This document shows, in pieces, positions 8,375-16,437 of a stretch of DNA of 37,585 nt. The DNA comes from an uncultured Clostridia bacterium. GTDB taxonomy: Bacteria > Bacillota > Clostridia > Christensenellales > Aristaeellaceae. The translations under genes and the position numbers were made by a program. The DNA lies in NCBI GenBank assembly GCA_934630975.1, contig CAKTXH010000014.1:1-37585 (forward strand), read 5' to 3'. The stretch's first letter is position 1, and every line of letters starts with the position of its first letter. Under the pieces are notes generated by a model. The model was not told the DNA's origin. It searched no databases and worked only from the letters and a program-made list of their open reading frames with translations.

Positions 8375-8998
8375 ATGAAAATTATCGACATCTCTCAGGA
8401 AATCTATCAGGGTATGCCCGTCTATCCCGGTGATCCGACATTTCAAAGCCGTCGTGTGAATAGCTTCAAACAGGGCGATATGTGCGAAGTGAGCGAGGTG
8501 ACGATGGGAACGCATTGCGGCACGCATGTCGATGCGCCGCTTCACATGCTGCCGGACGGCAAGCCGCTGGAAAGCTTCCCGCTGGATTGCTTTATTGGCC
8601 CGTGCCGTGTGCTGACCGTTCCATACCCCGTCATCAGCGAAAAGGCGCTTCAGGAGCTGAATGTTCAGCCGGGCGAGCGCATCCTGCTGCGCACCGATCC
8701 GAACGGAAAATACAATAAGCATGCACGCTTCAATCCGGCGGTGCTGAGCATGCGCGCGGCGCAGTATCTGGCGCAGCTGCCGGTTAAGCTGGTGGGTATC
8801 GACGCGCCGACGGTGGAAAATATGGAGCTTTGCGACGGCGAGGTGCATACTGCGTTGCTGAGCGCCGGAATTCCGCTGCTGGAAGGGCTTCGGCTTGAGG
8901 ATGCGGATAAAGAGAACTATTATCTGAGCGCGCTGCCGATTCGGCTGACCGGAGAAAACGGCGCGCCGTGCCGTGCGGTTTTGGTTGAAGCGGAATGA
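8375..8998 (+). CDS. Cyclase-family metal-dependent hydrolase (kynurenine formamidase-like fold)
   Basis: The 207-residue protein belongs to the cyclase family that includes kynurenine formamidase. The metal-binding motif is clear: MGTHCGTHVDAPLHM with His47, His51, Asp53 and His57. The start at 8375 (MKIIDISQEIYQGMPVYPGD) is the normal family N-terminus. It begins one base after the preceding stop with no strong ribosome site, suggesting coupled translation. No tryptophan-degradation genes are adjacent, so the substrate is unknown; many members act on amides or lactams. The two-base cell-wall pair upstream gives no direct clue. It is the last gene before the galE promoter. Confidence 0.82.
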   Translation: MKIIDISQEIYQGMPVYPGDPTFQSRRVNSFKQGDMCEVSEVTMGTHCGTHVDAPLHMLPDGKPLESFPLDCFIGPCRVLTVPYPVISEKALQELNVQPGERILLRTDPNGKYNKHARFNPAVLSMRAAQYLAQLPVKLVGIDAPTVENMELCDGEVHTALLSAGIPLLEGLRLEDADKENYYLSALPIRLTGENGAPCRAVLVEAE

Positions 8999-9008
8999 TC
9001 ATCGCGCG

Positions 9009-9037
9009 TTGCCATCTGACGCGCATCGTGCTATAAT
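9009..9037 (+). promoter_or_regulatory. Promoter of galE
   Basis: TTGCCA (9009-9014), 17 bases, then a perfect TATAAT (9032-9037). The -35 box lies inside a small inverted repeat (GCGCGT 9004-9009 / ACGCGC 9019-9024), which might be an operator or incidental. Confidence 0.75.
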
Positions 9038-9072
9038 AAAACAAGCCAAAGAAAAGGGAGGAGAATGATTCC

Positions 9073-10086
9073 ATGAACATTCTTTTGACCGGCGGCGCCG
9101 GTTTTATCGGTTCTCATACGGCAGTTGAGCTGCTGAACGCGGGGCACGACGTCATCATCGTGGATAATCTGTATAACAGCAGCGCCAAGGCTGTTGAACG
9201 CGTGGAAGAGCTGACCGGCAAAAAGGTGAAGTTCTACAAGGCGGATGCCTGCGACCGCGAGACGATGGATCAGGTTTTCGCTGAAAACACGGTGGACGCG
9301 GTGATTCACTTTGCGGCCTATAAGGCCGTGGGCGAATCGGTGGCCAAACCGCTGGAGTATTACCGCAACAATCTGGATTGCACACTGACCGTGTGCGAAG
9401 CGATGCGGAAGCATGACGTGAAGCGGTTCATTTTCAGCTCCTCCGCGACGGTGTATGGCATTCCGGATCACATGCCGCTGGATGAAACCATGCCGACCAG
9501 CTGCACCAATCCCTATGGCTGGACGAAGTACATGATTGAGCGAATCCTCACCGATGTGGCGAAGGCAAACCCGGATTGGTCGGTCGTGCTCCTGCGCTAT
9601 TTCAACCCAATCGGCGCACACGAAAGCGGCCGTATTGGCGAAATGCCCAACGGTATTCCGAACAACCTGCTGCCGTATGTCTCTCAGGTTGCGGCGGGCA
9701 AGCTGGCCTATCTGCATGTGTTTGGCGACGATTATCCCACGCCGGATGGAACGGGCGTTCGCGATTATATTCATGTTGTCGATTTGGCGCGCGGCCATGT
9801 CGCGGCGGCAGATTTCGCTATGAAGCATACCGGCACGGAAATCATCAATCTCGGTACCGGCCACGGTTACAGCGTGCTGGATATCGTCAAGGCGTTTGAA
9901 AAGGTCAACGACGTAAAGGTGCCGTATCAGATTGAGGCGCGCCGCCCTGGCGATATCGCCGAATGTTGGGCTGATCCGACCAAGGCAAAGGAACTGCTGG
10001 GCTGGACGGCGCAGAAGACGCTGGAAGATATGTGCCGCGACGCGTGGCGCTGGCAGACGCAGAACCCGAACGGGTATGCGGATTAA
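9073..10086 (+). CDS. galE: UDP-glucose 4-epimerase
   Basis: GalE interconverts UDP-glucose and UDP-galactose, feeding galactose use and surface polysaccharide synthesis. The 337-residue protein has the Rossmann NAD-binding motif TGGAGFIG (6-13), SSSATVYG with catalytic Ser124, and the YxxxK pair Tyr148/Lys152 in YGWTKY. The C-terminal sugar-binding part (RRPGDIAECWADP) is intact. The ATG has GGGAGGAG upstream and a TATAAT promoter about 36 bases before it. A strong terminator follows, so the gene appears monocistronic. No galK, galT or glycosyltransferase genes are adjacent. Confidence 0.96.
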   Translation: MNILLTGGAGFIGSHTAVELLNAGHDVIIVDNLYNSSAKAVERVEELTGKKVKFYKADACDRETMDQVFAENTVDAVIHFAAYKAVGESVAKPLEYYRNNLDCTLTVCEAMRKHDVKRFIFSSSATVYGIPDHMPLDETMPTSCTNPYGWTKYMIERILTDVAKANPDWSVVLLRYFNPIGAHESGRIGEMPNGIPNNLLPYVSQVAAGKLAYLHVFGDDYPTPDGTGVRDYIHVVDLARGHVAAADFAMKHTGTEIINLGTGHGYSVLDIVKAFEKVNDVKVPYQIEARRPGDIAECWADPTKAKELLGWTAQKTLEDMCRDAWRWQTQNPNGYAD

Positions 10087-10110
10087 GCGAATCATAAGCA
10101 TACATTCTCG

Positions 10111-10137
10111 AAGGCGGAAAAAAATTCCGCCTTTTTT
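10111..10137 (+). terminator. Rho-independent terminator of galE
   Basis: AAGGCGGAA (10111-10119) pairs with TTCCGCCTT (10125-10133) around an A5 loop, with a six-T run. It starts 24 bases after the galE stop. Confidence 0.93.
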
Positions 10138-10146
10138 CTTTACAGC

Positions 10147-10175
10147 CCAACTTTTTGAACGGAAAAACCGTCTAA
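10147..10175 (+). promoter_or_regulatory. Possible ECF-type promoter upstream of the sigma factor gene
   Basis: CCAACTT (10147-10153) and CGTCTAA (10169-10175) are separated by 15 bases. This resembles the AAC / CGTC pattern of promoters read by ECF sigma factors. No good housekeeping promoter is visible between the galE terminator and the gene. Autoregulation is inferred from this pattern only. Confidence 0.35.
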
Positions 10176-10211
10176 TCAGTGAGAGCGCTCGAAACGAAGG
10201 AGGAATGACGG

Positions 10212-10703
10212 ATGATGACCGATGCGGATTTTATCCGCGAAGTACAAGCCTGCGAAAGAACGCTTTATCGCGTCAGCAGGACGATTCTCAGCAGTGACGC
10301 AGATTGCTGTGATGCCGTTCAAGAAGCATTGACCCGCGCATGGAAACACCGAAACGATGTGCAGCCGAGCTTTTTCAAAACATGGCTGATCCGCATTTTG
10401 ATCAACGAATGTCACAATATAGGCAGACGACTAAAGCGCGTGACACCGATTGAAAAGATACCCGATCAACCCGTATGGCAGGCGGAAGAAACAGGAATCA
10501 TGGAAGCGCTTCAGAACATCAAAGAGCCGTGGCGCATCGTTTTAACCATGCACGAATTGGAAGGCTTCACATATTCGGAAATTGCAGCCGTCACGCACGT
10601 GCCGGAAAACACGGTCAAATATCGCGCCGTTCAAGCCAAACGTGCCCTTCGAAGGGAAATGGAAAAACAGGAAAACGAGTTGAGAGGAGGCGCAGCCCAA
10701 TGA
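10212..10703 (+). CDS. ECF-type RNA polymerase sigma factor
   Basis: This is a 163-residue extracytoplasmic-function sigma factor. Region 2 spans roughly residues 10-75, including CCDAVQEALTRAWKH and FFKTWLIRILINECHNI. Region 4 spans roughly 100-150, with the helix-turn-helix YSEIAAVTHVPENTVKYR. Region 3 is absent, as expected for the ECF class. GGAGG at 10199-10203 places the start at 10212; an ATG at 10215 is possible. The stop overlaps the next gene's ATG in an ATGA (10700-10703), so the sigma factor and its putative anti-sigma factor are translationally coupled. The stimulus is not identifiable from sequence. Confidence 0.92.
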   Translation: MMTDADFIREVQACERTLYRVSRTILSSDADCCDAVQEALTRAWKHRNDVQPSFFKTWLIRILINECHNIGRRLKRVTPIEKIPDQPVWQAEETGIMEALQNIKEPWRIVLTMHELEGFTYSEIAAVTHVPENTVKYRAVQAKRALRREMEKQENELRGGAAQ

Positions 10704-11788
10704 AAACGGAAAAAAACTGGCGGGATGAAATGGACGAAGCTTTCGGCGAAACGCCGGAAATCTTCCATCAGCGCGTAGAGCAAACGCTGCGCAGCCTCCA
10801 AATCCATCAGAAGGAGGAACGTATCGTGAAACAAAAAGTGAATGGGGGACTTGCCCTCCTGGCGGCATTGCTGCTCATATCCGCTATCGGCATGGCAGCT
10901 AAATTTACGGGCGTGTTGGATTATATCACCCATACGGCAGCGAAAAACTGGGTGTTGGATGACGCGGAAGCAATGGTGCATGCAGACGGAGAACAGATTT
11001 CAATCGGAGCATGCAAAGCGAGCGTCAAGGAATGGGTCTGCGACGGGCGGCGCTTATTTGCGACCCTCAGCGTTATTGACCCCGCATTGGAAACAGAAGG
11101 TTACTATGTTCCGAAGGATGAGGATGAAGATTATCTTGCCGGGCTTGAGAATTACGGTCTTTCGCATGACTTGATGGAAGCGTCATCTTCTGATGGAAAA
11201 GTGTGGGTAAACAGTTCTGATTTTCAATGGGGCGATGAGAAGCAATTTGAAATTCTGTATACCTATGAAATTGAGCTTGAAGACATGCCGAGCGCGTATA
11301 CGATCACTCTGCCGGTTTCCTGCTCGGCAGGGAACGGAGAACTGCACATTGCCGTCAAAGATGCGGATTACGGAAAACTGCGGGCGTTTGAACCGTCGGA
11401 TGCGTATGATTTTGACGGCTATACGGCTCAGATCACGATGCTGCAAAGCTCGTCGCTGCGCACATACGGCGAGTTGACCCTGACATTTGATGAAGAAACA
11501 GATGATGAAACGCGGGAAGCCATTCTGAGCGATTATCTGGAAGGCTTGCTTGCGCCGGAAGGAGAACTGGATATCCACGCCGGAGAAGGGGAAGAAATCG
11601 CATATCCGACGGGAGCGGCATGGCAGAAGGATAGATTGACGGCAATCATCACATTGGAGGGCAATCCGCGCGAAAGTTATCCTGAAACAGCGGCATTTTA
11701 CCCGAGAAAAGGCGCAAGTCAGTTTGATGGAGAAGGAGATTGGCCGAAGCTGAGCGAACAGGGCGCTATCGAAATAAAAATGGAATAA
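10700..11788 (+). CDS. Membrane-anchored anti-sigma-like protein (DUF4179-like)
   Basis: The 362-residue protein is coupled to the ECF sigma gene by an ATGA overlap, with GAGGAGG at 10684-10690. Residues 1-47 are charged and presumably cytoplasmic. Residues 49-67 (LALLAALLLISAIG region) form one membrane helix. The rest is an acidic, beta-rich extracytoplasmic region resembling DUF4179 proteins, which regularly sit behind ECF sigma genes in Bacillota. By position and topology it should hold the sigma factor inactive at the membrane until an external signal arrives; this is inference. No zinc-binding HxxxCxxC anti-sigma motif is visible in the N-terminal part. Confidence 0.72.
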   Translation: MKTEKNWRDEMDEAFGETPEIFHQRVEQTLRSLQIHQKEERIVKQKVNGGLALLAALLLISAIGMAAKFTGVLDYITHTAAKNWVLDDAEAMVHADGEQISIGACKASVKEWVCDGRRLFATLSVIDPALETEGYYVPKDEDEDYLAGLENYGLSHDLMEASSSDGKVWVNSSDFQWGDEKQFEILYTYEIELEDMPSAYTITLPVSCSAGNGELHIAVKDADYGKLRAFEPSDAYDFDGYTAQITMLQSSSLRTYGELTLTFDEETDDETREAILSDYLEGLLAPEGELDIHAGEGEEIAYPTGAAWQKDRLTAIITLEGNPRESYPETAAFYPRKGASQFDGEGDWPKLSEQGAIEIKME

Positions 11789-11798
11789 ACAGAAAAAA

Positions 11799-11848
11799 GC
11801 GCCTGCTTTTCCTTATAAGAAGGAAGAGCGGGCGCTCTTTTGTCGTCT
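11799..11848 (+). terminator. Terminator between convergent genes, probably bidirectional
   Basis: A 16-bp stem (11799-11814 with 11820-11835, two G-T pairs) has a 5-base ATAAG loop. It has T-rich sequence on the plus side (TCTTTTGTCGTCTTTTT) and six A before it, which read as T on the minus strand. It therefore can end both the sigma operon and the minus-strand MFS gene ending at 11863. Confidence 0.88.
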
Positions 11849-11862
11849 TTTTCAAATGGCGC

Positions 11863-13116
11863 TCAGTGGATTCTCTGAATTTTTTTCGGCACAACGAACG
11901 CCATAATCACCCCGCCGATGACAAACATGCTCAGCACCGGCAGAATACCGTAACGGGAAACGCCGGTTGCCTGTGCGACAAGGCCGAAAAGAGTCGGGCC
12001 GATGACGGCGGAGAATTTACCAAATACATCGAAGAAGCCAAAGTATTCGCTGGCGGATTCTTCCGGCACCAGTTTGCCGAAGAACGAGCGGGAAAGGGCC
12101 TGAATACCGCCCTGCGCGGTGCCCACCAGTACGGCGAGAATCAGAAAATCGCGGAGCGTGCTCAATCTGAACGCGACAAAGCAGACGATCACATAGGTTG
12201 CAATGCCTGCCAAGATCATCGTTCGGGAGCCGAATTTTTCCGCCAGTTTGCCATAGAGAATGGCAAAGGGAAACGCGACAATCTGCACAACCAGCAGCAC
12301 GACCATCATATCCATGCTGCCCAGACCGCAGGAATCGCCGAAAACCGTCGCCATGTGGATGATAGTCCCAACGCCGTCAATGTAGAAGAAATAGGCGATG
12401 ATGAAAGCGACGACGCTTTTGTTTTTCACGATCATGCCGCATGTGTTTTTCACGTTGCGCAGGGTATGCAGAACGATGTTTCGTTCAGGGTCAATGCCGT
12501 GTTTCTGCTCGACATGGCGCAGCATGGGGAGCGTAAACACCAGCCACCAGCCCGCCGTCAGCAGGAAAGAGATGCGCGTGGCCAGCATCGTGCCGACGCC
12601 GATTGCATCGCCGAACTGAATCAGCAGCAGAGAAAGCACCAGCGGGATCGTGGAACCGCCGATATAGCCCAGGCCGTAACCGAGCGTGGAAACGCGATCC
12701 ATGCGATCTTCGGTGGTTACATCCAGCAGAAAGCTGTCATAATACACGCAGGAGCCATTAAAGCCCAGCGTACCGAGCACGTACAGCACCAGCAGCGCTT
12801 TCCAGTTGCCCGTAAATGCGAGCAGAGCGCTGCTGATGACGCCGAGCAGCATAAAAGCGGTAAAAAGCTTCTTTTTCATGCCCTTGAAATCGCCCAGCGT
12901 GCCCATGAACGGCGCGAGTACTGCGCAGATCAACGTGCCGCAGGAGGTGGCGTAGCCCCAAAATGCGGTTGCGTCCACGTCGTTCACGCCGTTCTGGTGA
13001 GCGATTTCCTTGAAGAAAATCGGGAGGATGATCGCTGCGATGATCGTTGCGAACGCTGAGTTTGCCCAATCGTAAAGCATCCAGCTTTTTTCCGTTTTCG
13101 TGTATCCTTTAAGCAT
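11863..13116 (-). CDS. MFS transporter, UMF1/Atg22-like family
   Basis: The 417-residue protein has about twelve membrane helices and the N-terminal signature YDWANSAFAT, typical of the UMF1 branch of the major facilitator superfamily, related to fungal Atg22. A cytoplasmic loop motif, GTLGDFKGMKKK, lies after helix 2, and the two halves are joined by a central loop near residue 200. The substrate is unknown; Atg22 exports amino acids from vacuoles, but bacterial members are uncharacterised. AAGGGA lies upstream of the ATG. Its start overlaps the end of the uridine kinase gene by 8 bases, so it is the third gene of the minus-strand operon. Confidence 0.85.
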   Translation of the reverse strand: MLKGYTKTEKSWMLYDWANSAFATIIAAIILPIFFKEIAHQNGVNDVDATAFWGYATSCGTLICAVLAPFMGTLGDFKGMKKKLFTAFMLLGVISSALLAFTGNWKALLVLYVLGTLGFNGSCVYYDSFLLDVTTEDRMDRVSTLGYGLGYIGGSTIPLVLSLLLIQFGDAIGVGTMLATRISFLLTAGWWLVFTLPMLRHVEQKHGIDPERNIVLHTLRNVKNTCGMIVKNKSVVAFIIAYFFYIDGVGTIIHMATVFGDSCGLGSMDMMVVLLVVQIVAFPFAILYGKLAEKFGSRTMILAGIATYVIVCFVAFRLSTLRDFLILAVLVGTAQGGIQALSRSFFGKLVPEESASEYFGFFDVFGKFSAVIGPTLFGLVAQATGVSRYGILPVLSMFVIGGVIMAFVVPKKIQRIH

Positions 13117-13759
13117 TCTTCTTGTCCCTTCTGCGGTTCAGGCCGCGATAGAGGTGCAAATCGTTGTTGATGTATCCGGCGAGGATTTCTGTGATTTTAG
13201 CATCTTTGCCGCCGCCGGCCACGATCACATCGGCGTATTGCTCGTAGTTGCGGATGTATTGATCAAACATGGGTTTAACGGTTGTAATATACTGCGAGGA
13301 GATGTTGTCGATCTGGCGGCCGCGTTCGTTGATATCGCGCTGGATGCGGCGCAGCAGGCAGATGTCGGATTCCACGTGCATATACAGCTTGAGATCCATC
13401 ATGGCGCGCAAACGGGCATCGTAAAACGCATGGATGCCTTCGACAATGATAACGTCGTGCGGCTCCAGATATTCGCCCGGCACATCCGCGCGGCAATGAT
13501 GCGAATAATCATAACGCTTTTTCGAAACGTGTCTGCCTTCCAGCAATTCCTGCACGTCCTCCAGCAGTTGATCATGGTCGAAGATGGAAGGCTCGTCGTA
13601 ATTGAGCAGGCAGCGCTCTTCGAAGCTCAGATCGGGGTGATCCTTATAATAAGCGTCCTGATTGATGATCAAGATGCTCTTGTTGACCATCGTAGCCAAT
13701 TCTTCGGCCAACGTCGATTTGCCACTGCCGCTCGCGCCGCAGATTCCGATAAAAAGCAT
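13109..13759 (-). CDS. udk: Uridine kinase
   Basis: This kinase phosphorylates uridine (and usually cytidine) in pyrimidine salvage. From the ATG at 13759 the protein has 216 residues. It begins MLFIGICGASGSGKS, with the P-loop at residues 8-15, followed by the uridine kinase motif QDAYYKD and NYDEPSIFD. The reading frame continues upstream into the ABC-F gene, but AAGGAG lies just before the ATG at 13759 and the P-loop is normally this close to the N-terminus. The distance to the ABC-F stop is 34 bases. An alternative is a related phosphoribulokinase/uridine kinase family member of other specificity; the length and motifs favour Udk. Confidence 0.85.
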   Translation of the reverse strand: MLFIGICGASGSGKSTLAEELATMVNKSILIINQDAYYKDHPDLSFEERCLLNYDEPSIFDHDQLLEDVQELLEGRHVSKKRYDYSHHCRADVPGEYLEPHDVIIVEGIHAFYDARLRAMMDLKLYMHVESDICLLRRIQRDINERGRQIDNISSQYITTVKPMFDQYIRNYEQYADVIVAGGGKDAKITEILAGYINNDLHLYRGLNRRRDKKNA

Positions 13760-13793
13760 GGTGATTCGCTCTCCTTTTTCTGTTGCAAAGGTG

Positions 13794-15713
13794 TCAGGCT
13801 TCTTCCTGAGACAGGGCGGCTTCGGCAGCCTCCCACTGTTCATAAAGCGTTTGCAGCTCCTGCTGCGCCTTTTGATAGGTGCGCTGAACATCCGCGGCTT
13901 TTTGCGCGTCGCTGTATAATGCAGGGTCAGCCATCTGCGCTTCAAGCTCGGCGATTTCCGCCTCTTTGACGCTGATCGCCTTTTCCGCCTCCTGCGCGCG
14001 GGTTTTGACCTGGCGGAGCGCCTGACGATTCATCTTTTCGCGCCGCTTTTCTTTTTCAAGCTCGGTTTTTGTCTTGCCGGCTACCGCTTCGACAGCGACA
14101 GGGCGGTTCTTGCGCTCGATGTAGTCATCGTAATTGCCGATATATTCCGTTACGCCGTCCGGCTGCATTTCGATGATACGGTTAGCAATGCGGTTGATGA
14201 AATAACGGTCATGCGAAACGGTGATGATGGTGCCGCCGAAATCGGCCAGCGCGTCTTCCAGCACTTCGCGGGAATCCATATCGAGATGGTTGGTCGGTTC
14301 GTCCAGCAGCAGCAGATTATCCTTGCGCAGCATCAGCGCTGTCAGCGCGACGCGCCCTTTTTCGCCGCCGGACAGCGTGTGGATGGGTTTGAACACATCG
14401 TCGCCCGTGAACAGGAACATGCCCAGCGCCCCGCGGACGTTGGATTGCTCCATCTGCGGGAAACGATCCCAAACTTCATCCAGAACGGTTTTATCGGCAT
14501 GGAGCGTACTTTGATGCTGATCATAGTAGCCGATATCCACATTGGAACCGTAGCGGATAAAACCGGTATCCGGCTGCTCTTCTCCGACAATGATTTTGAT
14601 CAACGTGGATTTGCCAACGCCGTTCGGGCCGATAAGCGCAACACGGTCGCCCGCGCGCACGCGCAGCGTCAGATCGTGGAAGAGGTGCTTTTCCCCGAAC
14701 GATTTGCTCATTTCGGTCAATTGGAGCACATCTTCGCCGGTACGCCTGCGCGCTTCGAAGGAGAAGCGAATTGCGCGTTCATCGACGGGTTTTTCCAGCT
14801 TTTCCATGCGGTCGAGCGCTTTTTCCCGGCTCTCCGCCGCGCGGATGGATTTTTCACGGTTGAACATGCGGTAGCGGGCGATGATCGCCTGCTGACGCTC
14901 GATTTCCTTTTGCTGAATTTCGTAGGCGCGCATGCGGGATTCAAAGCGCTCCTGACGCTGCGCGATATAGCGGGTGTAGTTTCCGTTATACTGCTCGGAA
15001 GAACCCATCAGAATTTCCACAATGCCCGTGCAGACGTGATCGAGAAAATAACGGTCGTGGGAAATCACCAGCACGCTGCCCTTATAGGCGGCCAGATAGT
15101 TTTCGAGCCATTGCAGGGTTTCCATATCGAGGTGGTTGGTCGGTTCGTCCAGCAGAAGCAGATCCGGCTTTTGCAGCAGCAGCCGCGCCAGGCATAAGCG
15201 CGTCTGTTCGCCGCCGCTGAGCGAATCCACGCATTGATCATACTGCGCGGGCTTGAAGCCGAGGCCGTTTAGCACGCCGGAAACCATGCTCTTCCACGAA
15301 TAGCCGTCCGCTTCCTCAAAGCGCTGCGTCAGTCTGTCGTAATCGGCGGAGAGCTGTGCAAATCGCTGGGGGTCGGTATGGGCGTGAGCCATTTCATTTT
15401 CAAGCTCACGCAGCTTTTTCTCCATAGCAAAGACCGGCTCATACACTTTTTGCAGCTCATTCCAGACGGTTTCGCCGCTGGTCACCATATTCTGCTGCGC
15501 CAGATAACCGATACATGTGCCGCGGACAAGCGAAATTTCGCCGCCATCCTGCGAATCCAGCCCTGCGAGGATGCGCATCAGCGTCGATTTGCCGCAGCCA
15601 TTTACCCCCACAAGACCAATGCGGTCGCCCTGCTGCACGGTCAGAGAGACGTCGCGCAGCACGGCGTTGACACCGAAAGACTTGGCGATATGCTGGGCGG
15701 ATAAGATAATCAT
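13794..15713 (-). CDS. ABC-F family ATPase (ribosome-associated)
   Basis: ABC-F proteins are soluble ATPases with two nucleotide-binding domains that act at the ribosomal E site. The 639-residue protein has Walker A at 36-43 (GVNGCGKS), signature LSGGE at 165-169 and Walker B with LLLLDEPTNHLD near 186. The second half repeats these with GPNGVGKS (362-369), LSGGE (447-451) and a second DEPTNHLD near 471. There are no membrane segments. The linker between domains (about 250-310) is charged and helical, and the C-terminal 90 residues form a coiled coil as in YdiF/Uup-type members. The ATG at 15713 has AGGAG nine bases upstream; it is the first gene of its operon. Whether it gives antibiotic protection cannot be told from sequence. 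Confidence 0.92.
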   Translation of the reverse strand: MIILSAQHIAKSFGVNAVLRDVSLTVQQGDRIGLVGVNGCGKSTLMRILAGLDSQDGGEISLVRGTCIGYLAQQNMVTSGETVWNELQKVYEPVFAMEKKLRELENEMAHAHTDPQRFAQLSADYDRLTQRFEEADGYSWKSMVSGVLNGLGFKPAQYDQCVDSLSGGEQTRLCLARLLLQKPDLLLLDEPTNHLDMETLQWLENYLAAYKGSVLVISHDRYFLDHVCTGIVEILMGSSEQYNGNYTRYIAQRQERFESRMRAYEIQQKEIERQQAIIARYRMFNREKSIRAAESREKALDRMEKLEKPVDERAIRFSFEARRRTGEDVLQLTEMSKSFGEKHLFHDLTLRVRAGDRVALIGPNGVGKSTLIKIIVGEEQPDTGFIRYGSNVDIGYYDQHQSTLHADKTVLDEVWDRFPQMEQSNVRGALGMFLFTGDDVFKPIHTLSGGEKGRVALTALMLRKDNLLLLDEPTNHLDMDSREVLEDALADFGGTIITVSHDRYFINRIANRIIEMQPDGVTEYIGNYDDYIERKNRPVAVEAVAGKTKTELEKEKRREKMNRQALRQVKTRAQEAEKAISVKEAEIAELEAQMADPALYSDAQKAADVQRTYQKAQQELQTLYEQWEAAEAALSQEEA

Positions 15714-15779
15714 AAAGGCAAACTCCTGTTTCTTTGACATTTTCAGCCGTTCAATCGGCTTGAAACTACATACTTTTTT

Positions 15780-15808
15780 ATTATACGACAGTTGACGCAT
15801 CAAGGCAA
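15780..15808 (-). promoter_or_regulatory. Promoter of the ABC-F/udk/MFS operon
   Basis: On the minus strand TTGCCT (15808-15803), 17 bases, then a perfect TATAAT (15785-15780). The leader to the ATG is about 60 bases. It diverges from the ctsR promoter. Confidence 0.75.
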
Positions 15809-15857
15809 GGCGATTTTGCGCATCTGCGCCCAAAGCGAAAAAAATCAGGCGTGAGGG

Positions 15858-15886
15858 TTGCAAAATGGAGTCAATTTGAGTATAAT
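15858..15886 (+). promoter_or_regulatory. Promoter of ctsR-clpC
   Basis: TTGCAA (15858-15863), 17 bases, and a perfect TATAAT (15881-15886). The expected transcription start near 15893 falls at the edge of the CtsR operator at 15894-15910. Confidence 0.82.
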
Positions 15887-15893
15887 ATTGAAA

Positions 15894-15910
15894 GGTCAAA
15901 GATAGTTAAA
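15894..15910 (+). promoter_or_regulatory. CtsR operator
   Basis: GGTCAAA-GAT-AGTTAAA is a heptad direct repeat with a 3-base spacer. It matches the established CtsR box (A/GGTCAAA-N3-A/GGTCAAA), with a single deviation in the second heptad. It covers the first transcribed bases of ctsR, so CtsR should repress its own operon. Confidence 0.85.
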
Positions 15911-15926
15911 CAACGAGGTGTTACGC

Positions 15927-16406
15927 ATGAGGCTACTCAGCGATTCAATTGAAGATTTCATCAAGGCGCTTATGGAGGATGAGCAGGATCAGCAGCAAGC
16001 CATCGAGCTTCGCAGAAACGAGCTGGCCGAGCATTTCCAGTGCGCGCCGTCACAAATCAACTACGTGCTTGCCACGCGGTTTACGCCCGATCACGGGTAT
16101 GTGATCGAATCCCGGCGCGGCGGCGGCGGTTATATCCGCATTATGCGGCTGGCGTCCACCAGCAGGGAGGAATTGCTGCAAACGCTGTACCAGCGCATTG
16201 GCATGTCCATCAGTTCGGCAGATGCGATGAAGATTGTCGATCACCTGGAAAGTGAGAAGATTGTTTCGCCGGATGAAGCCAAGCTAATGAAAGCGGCGCT
16301 TTCCCCGCAGGCGGTTCCGCTGCCGCTGACCATGAAGGACGCGCTTTGCGCCGGGACGCTGCGCAGCATGATCCTCGCTTTGGCCAAGCGTCGCCCGAAT
16401 GTCTAA
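15927..16406 (+). CDS. ctsR: Class III heat-shock repressor CtsR
   Basis: CtsR is a dimeric winged-helix repressor that releases DNA on heating and so induces clp genes. The 159-residue protein has the N-terminal DNA-binding domain (LRRNELAEHFQCAPSQINYVL, about 28-48). It also has the wing RRGGGGYIRI, where Gly65-Gly68 form the tetraglycine loop known as the thermosensor in Bacillus CtsR. Arg63 and Arg64 beside it correspond to the region phosphorylated by McsB in other species, although no mcsB is present here. The ATG at 15927 has GAGGTG eight bases upstream; a GTG at 15918 in the same frame is inside that ribosome site. clpC follows 31 bases later. Confidence 0.95.
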   Translation: MRLLSDSIEDFIKALMEDEQDQQQAIELRRNELAEHFQCAPSQINYVLATRFTPDHGYVIESRRGGGGYIRIMRLASTSREELLQTLYQRIGMSISSADAMKIVDHLESEKIVSPDEAKLMKAALSPQAVPLPLTMKDALCAGTLRSMILALAKRRPNV

Positions 16407-16437
16407 ACCGTTCGGGCGGGCAAGGAGGTATACCTGA

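Noticed and set aside
11740..13059. Plus-strand open frame (439 codons) through the terminator and opposite the MFS gene
   Set aside because: It crosses a strong bidirectional terminator and is His/Gln/Arg-rich; the minus strand holds a proper 12-helix transporter.
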